Part shown: positions 1-8,281 of the stretch, piece by piece | Position numbering within the stretch: position 1 is the stretch's first letter | Layout of the letters: each line of letters begins with the position of its first letter | DNA from: Pyxidicoccus parkwaysis | GTDB lineage: Bacteria; Myxococcota; Myxococcia; Myxococcales; Myxococcaceae | Length of the DNA stretch: 64,000 bases | NCBI RefSeq assembly: GCF_017301735.1 | Contig: NZ_CP071090.1 | Coordinates: forward strand, 6,562,001-6,626,000 | Reading direction: 5' to 3' | Notes under the pieces: model-generated | Told to the model about the DNA's origin: nothing | The model's database searches: none | What the model saw: the letters and a program-made list of their open reading frames with translations, nothing else | Translations under genes and position numbers: made by a program

Positions 1-98
1 CGCTCGACGCGCTGCCACAGGACCTCTGCTTCGACCACGGCACCATCCTCTCCGACTACCGGACCTACAAGCGGACCGGGCAGCGGCGGAAGCTGTAG
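1..98 (+). CDS. C-terminal end of an unidentified protein (partial)
   Basis: An open frame enters from the left edge and stops at a TAG at 96-98. The 31 visible residues end in a basic stretch (KRTGQRRKL). There are too few residues to name a family. The high G/C at third positions fits real coding. The next gene starts 18 bases later on the same strand, so the two may be co-transcribed. Confidence 0.5.
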   Translation, partial: LDALPQDLCFDHGTILSDYRTYKRTGQRRKL

Positions 99-116
99 GG
101 CGCGGCGAACCGGCGG

Positions 117-1832
117 ATGCACTACGCGCTCGTCCTCCTGGCCCTCGGGGCCCTGCTGGCCCTGCACGAGTTGGGGCACCTCGTCGCCGCGCGGCTGCTC
201 GGCGTGAAGGTGCCGCGCTTCGTGTTCGGGTTCGGCCCGCCGCTGCTGTCCTTCCGGCTGTGGGGCACGCAGTACGTGTTCGCCGCGGTGCCGCTGGGGG
301 CCACCGCGCACGTGCAGGGGATGAATCCGCACCGCTCGGACGCGGAGGAGCCGGCCAGCTTCCGCGTGCTGGGCCCGCTGCGGCGCGTGCTCATCGTCCT
401 GGCGGGACCGCTGGCAAACGCGCTGCTGGCGCTGGGCATCCTCTTCGCGCTGTACACGTCCGGCACGCACGTGGTGGTGCCGCTGACGGTGGGCACGGTG
501 CTGCCCGGCTCGGAGGCGGCGCGGGCGCAGTTGCTGCCGGGAGACCGCATCGTCAGCGTGGCGGGACAGCCGCTGAAGAACTGGTCGGAGTTCGTGGAGA
601 AGGTGGCCGAGTCGCCGGGGCGCCCGCTGGAGCTGGCGGTGGACCGGCACGGCGAGCTGCGCACGGTGCAGGTGCGTCCGCGTCCGGACGAGCGCGGCGC
701 GGGCCGCATCGGCGTGAGTCAGCAGTACGTGTACCGGACGCACGAGTACAGGGAGGCGCTGGGGCACTCGCTCACGCACATCGGCAATGTGGCCAGTGAG
801 GGGCTGTCGATGCTGGTGCGGCTGGTGAAGGGACAGGGGTCCGCCGACGCCGCGGGGCCCGGAGCGCTGATGCGGCAGGAGTCGTCGGACGCGGCGGCGT
901 CGGGTTGGGACTCGATGCTGCGGGCGCTGGTGGCGGCGTCGGTGGCGCTGGCGATGCTGACGATGCTGCCGGTGCCGGGGCTGGATGGCGGCCGGGTGCT
1001 GCTGCTGCTGGTGGAGGCGGCGAGCGGACGGAAGCTGCCCGCGCGCGTGGAGACGGTGGCGCAGACGGTGGGCTTCTTCGGCATTGCCGCGGCGATTGTG
1101 GCCATGGCCGGCGCGGAGATTCGACGGGCGCTGCCGGAGCCGGCACAGCCTCCGCCACCGGTGGCTAATAATGCGCCGGCCGTGGCGGCTCCGCCTACGG
1201 TGACAGGGGGCTCCGCGCAGGCGCCGGTAGCGGCCGGCAGTGGTGCACCGACGGCACGGCCGGTGGCCTCGGATGCGGGAGCGGTCGTGAGCAGGGCGGC
1301 CGCGCCGGATGCGTCGACACCAGCGCAAGGCGTGGCCACCGGGCTTCCGACTCCAGCGACGTCGGCGGACGCAGGTGCGGCGGCCCCGGTCGCCGGGAAT
1401 GGAGCGCCATCTCCCACGGTGGCTTCGGATGGTGGAACCTCCCCTGCTCCTGCAACGCCGGCAATCGCGGTGGGCAATGGCGCGGCCTCGGGCGGAGTGA
1501 CGCCGGATGCTGGAGCAGCACCGGGCGCGCAGGCCACGGCTGCAGGCAACGGCGCTGCTTCGAGCGGAGCGACACCGCCTGCCGGAGTGGCGCCGGGCAC
1601 CCAGGCGGCGGCACCAGCCCCGACAGGCACGACCGGGACCACGCAGGCCACTGCGCAGGGCACAACGTCTCCTGCTGCGTCACCGGGATCAACGCCTCCT
1701 GCGTCACCGGGAGGAACCGTCCGTGTGGAGGCGGCCCAGCGTCCGGCGACTACGTCCACTCCCGCCGGTCCGACGCCGAGTCAGGGCAGCGCGCCCGCGC
1801 CACCTGCAACCGTCACCGATACACCTCGATAG
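117..1832 (+). CDS. Site-2-protease-like M50 membrane zinc metallopeptidase with PDZ domain and long low-complexity tail
   Basis: 571 residues. The zinc site HELGH (H17, E18, H21) lies in the first membrane segment, and the second signature LDGGR (D290) lies in a later one. Both are diagnostic of the S2P/RseP (M50) family, which cuts substrates inside the membrane. A single PDZ domain spans about 118-195 (PGDRI motif). The catalytic part ends near 340. About 230 further residues are Ala, Pro, Thr and Gly rich, with an imperfect internal repeat around AGNGAAS. Such a tail is not usual for the family and may be a periplasmic or surface spacer. A second M50 gene, the true rseP-like one, is at 9533-11170, so this is a paralogue with unknown substrate. 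The first ATG was chosen because it starts directly into the membrane segment. Confidence 0.85.
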   Translation: MHYALVLLALGALLALHELGHLVAARLLGVKVPRFVFGFGPPLLSFRLWGTQYVFAAVPLGATAHVQGMNPHRSDAEEPASFRVLGPLRRVLIVLAGPLANALLALGILFALYTSGTHVVVPLTVGTVLPGSEAARAQLLPGDRIVSVAGQPLKNWSEFVEKVAESPGRPLELAVDRHGELRTVQVRPRPDERGAGRIGVSQQYVYRTHEYREALGHSLTHIGNVASEGLSMLVRLVKGQGSADAAGPGALMRQESSDAAASGWDSMLRALVAASVALAMLTMLPVPGLDGGRVLLLLVEAASGRKLPARVETVAQTVGFFGIAAAIVAMAGAEIRRALPEPAQPPPPVANNAPAVAAPPTVTGGSAQAPVAAGSGAPTARPVASDAGAVVSRAAAPDASTPAQGVATGLPTPATSADAGAAAPVAGNGAPSPTVASDGGTSPAPATPAIAVGNGAASGGVTPDAGAAPGAQATAAGNGAASSGATPPAGVAPGTQAAAPAPTGTTGTTQATAQGTTSPAASPGSTPPASPGGTVRVEAAQRPATTSTPAGPTPSQGSAPAPPATVTDTPR

Positions 1833-1901
1833 CTGTCGCCGCCCCGGCGCGAAGCAGGTCCACCGGCCACTCCACCTGCAACCGTCATCGGATACACCTC
1901 G
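1801..1901. repeat. Short direct repeat at the 3' end of the M50 gene
   Basis: The last 28 bases of the M50 coding region before its stop (1801-1828) recur with two changes at 1873-1901, just after the stop. The second copy is not in a convincing reading frame. It looks like a local duplication of the gene's end. The rest of the 1833-2093 spacer shows nothing recognisable. Confidence 0.5.
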
Positions 1902-2093
1902 CGCGTCGTCACCGGGCCACTGCGGCCAGCCAGGGAGCGCCAGCGATGCGCCCGACCTCCCACCGAGCGGACAGCAAACCCTCCCGGTGGAACCTCTCCC
2001 CCACCCCGGCTGTCCAGGGACCTGGCAGGCGGCGGGCGTCGTCTGTGGGACGTCCCGCTCCACTTCGAGGGGCCGGAAACAGGTGAACGACCT

Positions 2094-2765
2094 ATGCTTC
2101 AGCGCGCGATGACCACCAGGCCGAACGGAGGGCTGTACTGCGAGCTGTACTGGGGCACCAACCTGTCCGAGGCGTGGAGCTACGGCCCCGAGCAGACGCG
2201 GGTTCACGCCGCCCCGGACGAGAAGGCCCCCCTGCCCCTCTACGGCTTCACGCTGCCCGAGGAGCCCTTCCTCTTCGCCGAGCGCACCGAGCGCGGCTGG
2301 CGCATCCACCTGCCCCCCGCCGTACGCAGCGAGCGCCGCGTGCGCGGCGACGCCTTCGGCTCCGTCCCCGAGACGGACCTGCACCGCCAGAACGGCCGCA
2401 CCTCCGTGGACCTGTCCGAGGGCATGACGCTCCGACTCTCCGAGGGCGACCTCCACCTCGTGGTGCAGGGCTCCGTGGTGAAGGAGCGCGTCGGCCGCCT
2501 CCAGGCGAAGGACTTCGGCTGGCTGCTCGTCGTCAGCGCCCTCTTCCTCAGCCTCCCGGTGGGCTTCCTCATCGCGGGCCCCACCCCGGAGCGCAAGGCC
2601 GAGTCCAACGCGCGCGCGCTCAAGGCCGCCGCCGAGCAGGAGGCCGCGCGCCGCAAGGCCCTGGGCCTGGACACGCCGCTGCGCCCCCTCACCGACACCG
2701 AGCGCGCCCAGCAGGCCGACGGCGGCACCGGCGTCCACGTGCCCGGCTACTTCCGCGTGCGCTGA
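2094..2765 (+). CDS. Single-pass membrane protein with FHA-like N-terminal region, function unknown
   Basis: 223 residues. The first 140 or so residues are beta-rich. By eye they resemble the N-terminal cytoplasmic region of myxobacterial AgmX/TonB-like proteins, which is inference from style and not a motif match. One membrane segment lies near 142-162 (LLVVSALFLSLPVGFLI). A charged helical stretch rich in Ala, Glu, Arg and Lys follows, then a short tail. There is no TonB C-terminal domain. An AGGTGA ribosome site 8 bases upstream supports the ATG at 2094; an ATG at 2109 is the alternative. It is convergent with the molybdopterin synthase gene, with stops one base apart. Confidence 0.6.
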   Translation: MLQRAMTTRPNGGLYCELYWGTNLSEAWSYGPEQTRVHAAPDEKAPLPLYGFTLPEEPFLFAERTERGWRIHLPPAVRSERRVRGDAFGSVPETDLHRQNGRTSVDLSEGMTLRLSEGDLHLVVQGSVVKERVGRLQAKDFGWLLVVSALFLSLPVGFLIAGPTPERKAESNARALKAAAEQEAARRKALGLDTPLRPLTDTERAQQADGGTGVHVPGYFRVR

Positions 2766-2766
2766 G

Positions 2767-3435
2767 TCAGGGCCCCAGGCCGACCCAGACCTCGCCGTCC
2801 TCGAAGAACTCCTTCTTCCAGATGGGCACGTCCTGCTTGAGCCGCTCAATGGCGTGCTCACAGCCGCGGAAGGCTTCCTTCCGGTGGGGCGCCGCCGCGG
2901 CAATCACCACCGCCAGCTCTCCCGGCACCAGCGTGCCCACGCGGTGGACGATGGCCAGCCGCGTCCCGGGCCACTGCGCCGCCACCTCCGCGCCAATCTC
3001 CGCCAGCTTCTTCTCCGCCATGGGCGCGTAGGCCTCGTACTCCAGCCGCAGCACGCGCCGGCCCTTCGTCTGGTTGCGCACGGAGCCGCTGAACGTCACC
3101 AGCCCGCCGTACGCCTCGCCGCCCACCGCGTCCACCACCTCGTCCAGCCGCAGCGGCCGGTCCACCACGCGGAACAGCCCCGGAGAGCCGCCCGCCACCG
3201 GCGGAATCAGCGCCACCTCCGCGCCCGCGCGCACCGGCGCCTCCGGCCCGACGAACTCCTGGTCCACCGCCACGCGCAGGTGCGGCAGCAGTGGCGCCAG
3301 CGACGGATGCCGCTCCGAGACGAGCCTCAGCACGTCCGCCACCCGCGCGCCCTCGGGAACCTCCAGCGCCTCCCGCGCCCCACCCGCGCGCTCGCGGGCC
3401 GCGGCGAAGTAGAGGACGGTGACGGCCCCGCTCAA
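2767..3435 (-). CDS. Fused molybdopterin synthase, MoaD-MoaE (MoaX-like)
   Basis: 222 residues. Residues 1-83 are a MoaD sulfur-carrier ubiquitin fold ending in Gly82-Gly83; residues 84-222 are MoaE. The MoaE part keeps the Lys-rich active-site stretch (VPIWKKE) and the HRKEAF segment. Molybdopterin synthase adds two sulfurs to cyclic pyranopterin monophosphate to make molybdopterin. MoaD normally needs a free C-terminal Gly-Gly to carry thiocarboxylate. Here it is followed directly by Ser84, as in mycobacterial MoaX, which is cleaved after synthesis. The start is TTG, overlapping the stop of the upstream PKD lipoprotein gene (TTGA, 3432-3435). No other start fits the MoaD N-terminus. No other molybdenum-cofactor gene is in the window. 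Confidence 0.9.
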   Translation of the reverse strand: MSGAVTVLYFAAARERAGGAREALEVPEGARVADVLRLVSERHPSLAPLLPHLRVAVDQEFVGPEAPVRAGAEVALIPPVAGGSPGLFRVVDRPLRLDEVVDAVGGEAYGGLVTFSGSVRNQTKGRRVLRLEYEAYAPMAEKKLAEIGAEVAAQWPGTRLAIVHRVGTLVPGELAVVIAAAAPHRKEAFRGCEHAIERLKQDVPIWKKEFFEDGEVWVGLGP

Positions 3436-5252
3436 CGCGAGACCTCCCGCATGCCACGCAGGGACACGCGCCCCTTGAGCCGGGCCCCGCCCTCCGCCAG
3501 CGAGAAGTCCATGAAGGCCGAGTCCAGCGGCGTGAGCTGGTCCAGCAGCGCCCCGGTGAAGGCCTGCGCCGCGTCGAGCTGTCCCGGCGGCACGCCCGGC
3601 ACCTCCGCCGGCGCCTGCAGGTCCTCGCGGAGCTGCCCCAAATCCAGCATCACCGACACGTGGCCCGCGCCGAACGCCGCGCCGCCGAAGCGCTGGCGCA
3701 GCGCGGCGCCCACGTCTCCGCGCTTGCGGCCCTCCAGCACCTCGCCCGCCAGCAGCGTCGCGCGCTGAGCGGTGATGCGCAGCTCCACCGGCTGCTCGCG
3801 GACCTGCGTGCGGTACAGCACGCCGTCCGGCAGCGGCTGCATGGTGAAGCGCAGCGACGAGTCCTGGAGCTGCTTGTCGATGAGCGTGCGCACCGCCTCC
3901 GCCGAGTTGAGGCCCGCCTCCACCAGCACGGTGCCCTTGGGCTCCGGCCGCTTGTTGCGGATGAAGTTGCGGAAGAAGGCCGGCGCGTCGAAGTACACCA
4001 GCATCGCCACGTCACCGCGCAGCGCCTTCAGCAGCGCCTCCGCGTCCAGGCCCTGCTGGCGCCAGCGCTCCAGCGTCCGCTCGCGGCGCGGGGAGCCCGG
4101 CGCGCCGAAGGCCAGCTTCGCCAGCTCCTCGGGCGGCACGGACAGCTGCGCCGCCGCCACGGGCCCCAGCGCCGCCTGCTCCAGCAACGCCGACGCAGGC
4201 GCGCTCGCGCCCTGCAAGAGCGGCCGCGACGAGGCGAGGAAGCCATCCAGCACCAGGTCGTCCGACTCCATGCCCACCGACGCGAAGAAGCCACGCACCG
4301 GGCCCGGCTCCTCGCGCGGCTCCGGTCTCGCGCCCGAGTACACGTACACGCTGCCCTCGGCCACCTTGCCGCGCAGCTCGCCCAGGAGCGCGTTCTCGGA
4401 CAGGCCGGCCCCGGAGAGCGCCTTCACCGCGCGCCGCACGATTTCGGGGTCCGGAGACGCCACGAGCTGCGCCTGCACCGGCGCCCCCTCCTCCGTCGCT
4501 TCCGGGCTCTCCGGCACCGCGAGGTAGAGGTAGCCCCGGTCCTCGAACAGGAGCCACTGCGGGCCGTTGTCCTCAGGCACCACCCGCGCCGAGCCGTCCT
4601 CCTGCCGCAGCACCCGGTGGCCGGACTCCTCCAGCGAGCGCCCCACCGCGTCCAGCGCCTCGGCGGGCTCGTGGATGCCGAGCAGCGCCACCGCGCCGTC
4701 GAAGCCGGGCAGGAGGAAGAAGCCGATGCCCTCGTCCGGGTCCACCACGCCGGGGCCGCCGTACAGGCTGCGCAGCAGGAGCGCCACCAGCGGCGCCTCC
4801 TCCAGCGAGCGCCGCGCGTTCTCCGGGCCGATGAGCTTCTCGTAGAAGTCCACCAGCGGCTCCACGCTGCCGCGCAGCTTGGGCACCCACAGCACCGTCT
4901 GCGCGTCGGCGGGCACCGCGCGCAGCACCGGCCGAGGCACCACGGTGAGGCGCACGCGGCCCACCTCCTCGCCCTCGGACAGCGCGCGCACGGTGTACGT
5001 GCCCGGCCGCGCGTACGCGTGGGACACGTTGGCCGCCTGCTGCGCGTCCGTGCCGTCCCCCAACTCCCAGGTGACGGCAGGGGCGCCCTTCTCGCGCGAG
5101 CCGAGCTCCACCGGCACGCCCGCCTCCACCGTGCGGTCCTGCCCCAGCTCCGGCCTCACCGCGTGCCGGCAGCCCGTCGCCGTGGAGCCCACGGCGACCG
5201 CCATCAACAGGAGCGCGACGAGTGGAGTGGAGCGGCGCGGGGATGGCGGCAT
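3432..5252 (-). CDS. PKD-domain lipoprotein, function unknown
   Basis: 606 residues. A hydrophobic N-terminal signal ends in a weak lipobox (ATGC, Cys28). A PKD (immunoglobulin-like) domain follows at about 37-107, with the typical WELGDGT and HAYARPGTYTV elements. The remaining 500 residues show alternating helices and strands that I cannot place. The protein is probably anchored to a membrane and exposed in the periplasm or at the surface. It follows the outer-membrane barrel gene by 7 bases and overlaps moaDE by 4, so translation is likely coupled. The moaDE link is probably positional only. Confidence 0.75.
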   Translation of the reverse strand: MPPSPRRSTPLVALLLMAVAVGSTATGCRHAVRPELGQDRTVEAGVPVELGSREKGAPAVTWELGDGTDAQQAANVSHAYARPGTYTVRALSEGEEVGRVRLTVVPRPVLRAVPADAQTVLWVPKLRGSVEPLVDFYEKLIGPENARRSLEEAPLVALLLRSLYGGPGVVDPDEGIGFFLLPGFDGAVALLGIHEPAEALDAVGRSLEESGHRVLRQEDGSARVVPEDNGPQWLLFEDRGYLYLAVPESPEATEEGAPVQAQLVASPDPEIVRRAVKALSGAGLSENALLGELRGKVAEGSVYVYSGARPEPREEPGPVRGFFASVGMESDDLVLDGFLASSRPLLQGASAPASALLEQAALGPVAAAQLSVPPEELAKLAFGAPGSPRRERTLERWRQQGLDAEALLKALRGDVAMLVYFDAPAFFRNFIRNKRPEPKGTVLVEAGLNSAEAVRTLIDKQLQDSSLRFTMQPLPDGVLYRTQVREQPVELRITAQRATLLAGEVLEGRKRGDVGAALRQRFGGAAFGAGHVSVMLDLGQLREDLQAPAEVPGVPPGQLDAAQAFTGALLDQLTPLDSAFMDFSLAEGGARLKGRVSLRGMREVSR

Positions 5253-5259
5253 GAGCCGC

Positions 5260-5997
5260 TTAGTAGTCCAGCGCCAGTCCGAACATCCAGCGCCGACTGG
5301 ACAGGTTGAGCCCCGCCCCCCCGAAATTGTTCACGTCCGCGTAGATGTACTCGGCGAACAGGTAGGAGTGGTTCACCCCGAGGTCCGAGTCGAAGTCGCG
5401 TGCGAAACGCGGCTCCAGGACGTCGAGCATGAAGGCCAGGCCGCCGGTGGCGCTCCAGCCCCACTTGCCGCCGGAGCCCGTGAAGCCGTCCGCGACCTCC
5501 CGGCCGCTGCCCTTGGTAATCCACCACGGGATGTAGTTGAGGCCCAGCTTGCCGTACGGCACCAGCGGCACGCCCCACTCGAAGGCCGCGTAGTCGAACT
5601 TGTAGAAGACGTTGGCGCTCAGCGGAATCACGCGCAGCGCCGTCTGCTCTCCGGCCTTCCCGCCCTCGGGCAGCGTCGCCGCCGCGTACTTCTCCCCGTA
5701 GCCGGCGGACAGGCTGAGCCCCGCCGTGCCGTAGCCCTGGTAGAAGAAGCGCTGCAATTCCGCCTCGAACAGCAGCAGCGAGGCGTCACCGAAGGTGTCC
5801 TTGTACGGCGTATTGCCGCCGAGCGCCTTCTCCTTGTCGATGAGCGGCTTGTACCCGCCCAGCCGGAGGTTGATGGCGCCCGTGCGCGGCGAGCGCAGGC
5901 TCACATCCTGCTGCACCAACGCCGAAGTCGAATCCTGTCCCCATGCCGGAAGCGCGGCGAGCAGCGCCGCGAACCCCAGGGCCGTTGCCCGCCTCAT
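5260..5997 (-). CDS. Outer-membrane beta-barrel protein (MXAN_2562-like)
   Basis: 245 residues with a signal peptide cut after AWG-Q near residue 20. Alternating hydrophobic and aromatic strands run to a C-terminal Tyr (GLALDY), typical of outer-membrane barrels. From memory this matches the myxobacterial family called MXAN_2562. Its start overlaps the stop of the upstream MYXO-CTERM gene (ATGA, 5994-5997). That neighbour is the MXAN_2561-type partner, which strengthens both calls. The role is unknown; co-expression suggests the two work together at the cell surface. Confidence 0.8.
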   Translation of the reverse strand: MRRATALGFAALLAALPAWGQDSTSALVQQDVSLRSPRTGAINLRLGGYKPLIDKEKALGGNTPYKDTFGDASLLLFEAELQRFFYQGYGTAGLSLSAGYGEKYAAATLPEGGKAGEQTALRVIPLSANVFYKFDYAAFEWGVPLVPYGKLGLNYIPWWITKGSGREVADGFTGSGGKWGWSATGGLAFMLDVLEPRFARDFDSDLGVNHSYLFAEYIYADVNNFGGAGLNLSSRRWMFGLALDY

Positions 5998-6887
5998 GAC
6001 TGCTTCCTCCTCGACATCCAGAACCCCAGGGCGGCCAGCACCGCGCCACCCGCCAGGCCTCCACCCGCCGCGCCGCAGCCACCCGTTTCCTCGCCGCCCG
6101 CGTTCCGGTAGGCCTCGAAGAAGCCATTGCTCTTGATGGGCGTGCCCTCGGACGGGTCCGAGTCGGTGGAGTTGCCCGCGACGTCCGTCGCCGTGGCGAT
6201 GAGCTGGTAGGTCACCCCGTTCTCCAGGCCCGAAAGGTTCGCGAGCCCCTCGGTGGCCGTCGTCTCGTCCGACGACACCTCCGAGCCGACGCCCCCATCC
6301 GCGCTCTGGAGGAAGGCCTTGACGACCACGGTGGAGTCCTCCTCGGCCGACACCGTGACGCCCAGCGCGGAGTCGCGCGACGTCACCGCGGTGATGGTGG
6401 GCTTGGGCGGGGGCTGGGTGTCGAAGCGCACCAGCGGGGGCGTCGCCGGCTTGATGATGGTCTCACACTGCAGCAGGCTGTTCTGCACCTTGGTGGCGGC
6501 GCACACGCGCATCGTCTGTTCCACCTGGGCCGTTTCGCAGGTGACCGTGCCCGCGTCCCCCGACGTGAAGATGGGCAGCGCGTTCACCTTGATTTCGCGG
6601 AACAGGTTGCCCGGACTGTTGACGCTGTTGACGGACACCTCCTGCAGCTCCAAATCACCGGTCGACGGCGCGTCCTTGCAGGAGCCGTCCTTGGTGACCC
6701 ACAACTGCATCGACGCGCAGGCGACGCCTCCGCTGAGGGTCCACCGGACCTGCACCGTGTCGCCACAATCCTCGCGGTTGAGCCCGACGGCCTTGCTGGT
6801 GTCAGTGATGTTGTTGACCGTCAGGGAGAGGGTCTGTCCCAGGGCGGTCGATGCGAAGAGCAGGAGACCAACGAATAGGAAACGCAT
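5994..6887 (-). CDS. MYXO-CTERM-anchored surface protein (MXAN_2561-like)
   Basis: 297 residues from the ATG at 6887, which begins directly into a signal peptide (MRFLFVGLLLFASTALGQ). The open frame extends upstream to 7010, but that part has no signal character. The body includes a fibronectin-III-like stretch near 170-260 with a PPPKPTITAV edge. The C-terminus has the MYXO-CTERM pattern: Gly-Cys-Gly (ETGGCGAAGGG), a hydrophobic helix and a basic end (SRRKQS). In myxobacteria this signal directs proteins to the outer surface through type II secretion and rhombosortase-type processing (family knowledge). It is the first gene of an apparent operon with the barrel, the PKD lipoprotein and moaDE. 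Confidence 0.85.
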   Translation of the reverse strand: MRFLFVGLLLFASTALGQTLSLTVNNITDTSKAVGLNREDCGDTVQVRWTLSGGVACASMQLWVTKDGSCKDAPSTGDLELQEVSVNSVNSPGNLFREIKVNALPIFTSGDAGTVTCETAQVEQTMRVCAATKVQNSLLQCETIIKPATPPLVRFDTQPPPKPTITAVTSRDSALGVTVSAEEDSTVVVKAFLQSADGGVGSEVSSDETTATEGLANLSGLENGVTYQLIATATDVAGNSTDSDPSEGTPIKSNGFFEAYRNAGGEETGGCGAAGGGLAGGAVLAALGFWMSRRKQS

Positions 6888-7014
6888 GGGTACGCGCACG
6901 CTAGCAAGCGGGGGGCCACCCACAACCCCCGTCTTGCGGGCGGATTCTCCCGGGGCGGGACGGCCGCCCCGCGCCAAACAGGCAGGGGAAGGCCGGGGGC
7001 GGTCTGCCAAATTG

Positions 7015-8049
7015 TCAGGCGGGGCGCTCGGCCAGCTTGAAGCCGGCCTCCACCAGGTTGAGGGCGGCGCCCCGGCTGGCGTTGTCCACGGCGGCGAAGA
7101 GCGTCACCCACTCCGGGGCCTGGGGGAAGGCGCGCACCCGGCCCACATGCACCGCCGGGTCCGACATGACGAGCATGGGCATGGGGTAGACGCGCTCACC
7201 GGGGACGTCCAGCACCTTGACCACCGGTGACGTCTTGAGGGCCGCGCGCACCTGCTCCACCGGGCCGGCCTTCTTGAGCTGCACGTTGAGGGTGATGCCG
7301 TGGCCGTAGAAGGTCGGCACCTGCACGGCGGTGCCCGCGATGACGGGCACGTCGCCGCGCGCGGAGAACAGGCGGGCGCCCTCCAGCGTCCAGCCGCCCT
7401 CCTCCTCCGTCCACGGCGAGTTCACCATGAAGCCGCCCACCTGGGGCACGAGGTTGAAGCCCACCCGGTGGGGGAAGACTTGCGGCTCCGGCTCGCGGCC
7501 GGAGAGCAGGTCCGCGGTCTGCTTCTCCAGTTCCGACACGCCGCGCACGCCCGCGCTGGACACGCCCATCATCGCCGTCACCTGCGCGCGCACCACGCCG
7601 AAGGCCCGGCGCAGCGGCTCCACCAGGTGCACCACGGCGGTGGTGACGGCGCCCGGCAGGCACACCACGCGGCCCTTGAAGGTGAAGCCCGCGCCCAGCG
7701 CCTCCGAGTTGAAGCCGGGCAGCACCAGGGGGACATTGCCGTCGCTGCGGAAGGCGGGGCTGGCGTCCACCACCCACGCGCCCGCCGCCTGCGCGGCCGG
7801 GGCCAGCGTGCGTGAGGCCTCGGCGGGCGTGGCCAGCAGCACGACGCCCACGCCCTTGAAGGCGTCCGGCGTGGCGCGCTCCACCTCGAGCGAGTCCTCG
7901 CCGTACTCCACCTCCAGGCCCTTCGAGCGCTCGGAGCCGAAGGCGCGCACGCGCTCGGCGGGCACGTCCTGCGCGTACAGCGCGGCCAGCACCTCGCGGC
8001 CCACCGCACCGGTGGCACCCACCACGGCGATACTGAAGTCGTTCTTCAT
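7015..8049 (-). CDS. Aspartate-semialdehyde dehydrogenase family protein lacking the catalytic cysteine (Usg-like)
   Basis: 344 residues. The N-terminal Rossmann motif GATGAVG (11-17) and the overall length match Asd, which makes aspartate semialdehyde for Lys, Thr and Met. In Asd the nucleophile sits in an NPNCST motif. Aligning from the conserved following helix, that site here reads LPGAVT, with Ala134 in place of Cys. Cys130 is four residues upstream. The later catalytic His region (YGHG) and a VSSAG element are kept. This pattern resembles Usg-1 proteins, so catalysis is doubtful. If so, a true asd should exist elsewhere in the genome. The ATG is at 8049. Confidence 0.8.
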   Translation of the reverse strand: MKNDFSIAVVGATGAVGREVLAALYAQDVPAERVRAFGSERSKGLEVEYGEDSLEVERATPDAFKGVGVVLLATPAEASRTLAPAAQAAGAWVVDASPAFRSDGNVPLVLPGFNSEALGAGFTFKGRVVCLPGAVTTAVVHLVEPLRRAFGVVRAQVTAMMGVSSAGVRGVSELEKQTADLLSGREPEPQVFPHRVGFNLVPQVGGFMVNSPWTEEEGGWTLEGARLFSARGDVPVIAGTAVQVPTFYGHGITLNVQLKKAGPVEQVRAALKTSPVVKVLDVPGERVYPMPMLVMSDPAVHVGRVRAFPQAPEWVTLFAAVDNASRGAALNLVEAGFKLAERPA

Positions 8050-8071
8050 GGCGCGTCCTTTACGTCACCGC

Positions 8072-8281
8072 GCACGAGGGAGCGAGCACCACGCGTGCGC
8101 ATCCGTCTTCCGTCCATCACGCACGAGGGTGAGTGCCACGTGCGCGTCCGTCTTCCGTCCACCACGCACGAGGGAGAGCACCACGTGCGTATCCATCTTC
8201 CGTCCACTGAGTACGAGGGGCAGGCACCGCGTGCACGTCTGCCGTCCCCCGCTCACGAGCGGCGAGCACCGCGCGTGCGCG
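8072..8281. repeat. Degenerate 45-bp tandem repeat array between tsaB and the Asd-like gene
   Basis: About five copies of a unit opening GCACGAGGG and containing CACGTGCG, TCTTCCGTCCA. Units begin near 8072, 8121, 8166, 8211 and 8253, so spacing is 49, 45, 45 and 42 bases. Sequence drifts from copy to copy. Read on the minus strand the array gives a 15-residue peptide repeat (around GRKTDAH), but there is no ribosome site and no sign it is a gene. The last copy abuts the tsaB stop codon. Confidence 0.75.

Noticed and set aside
8065..8256. Minus-strand peptide with a 15-residue repeat
   Set aside because: It follows exactly from the tandem DNA repeat, lacks a ribosome site and drifts by insertions that break the frame unit; treated as a repeat.
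8072..8281. CRISPR array
   Set aside because: Units are contiguous tandem copies with no distinct spacers, and no cas genes are near.
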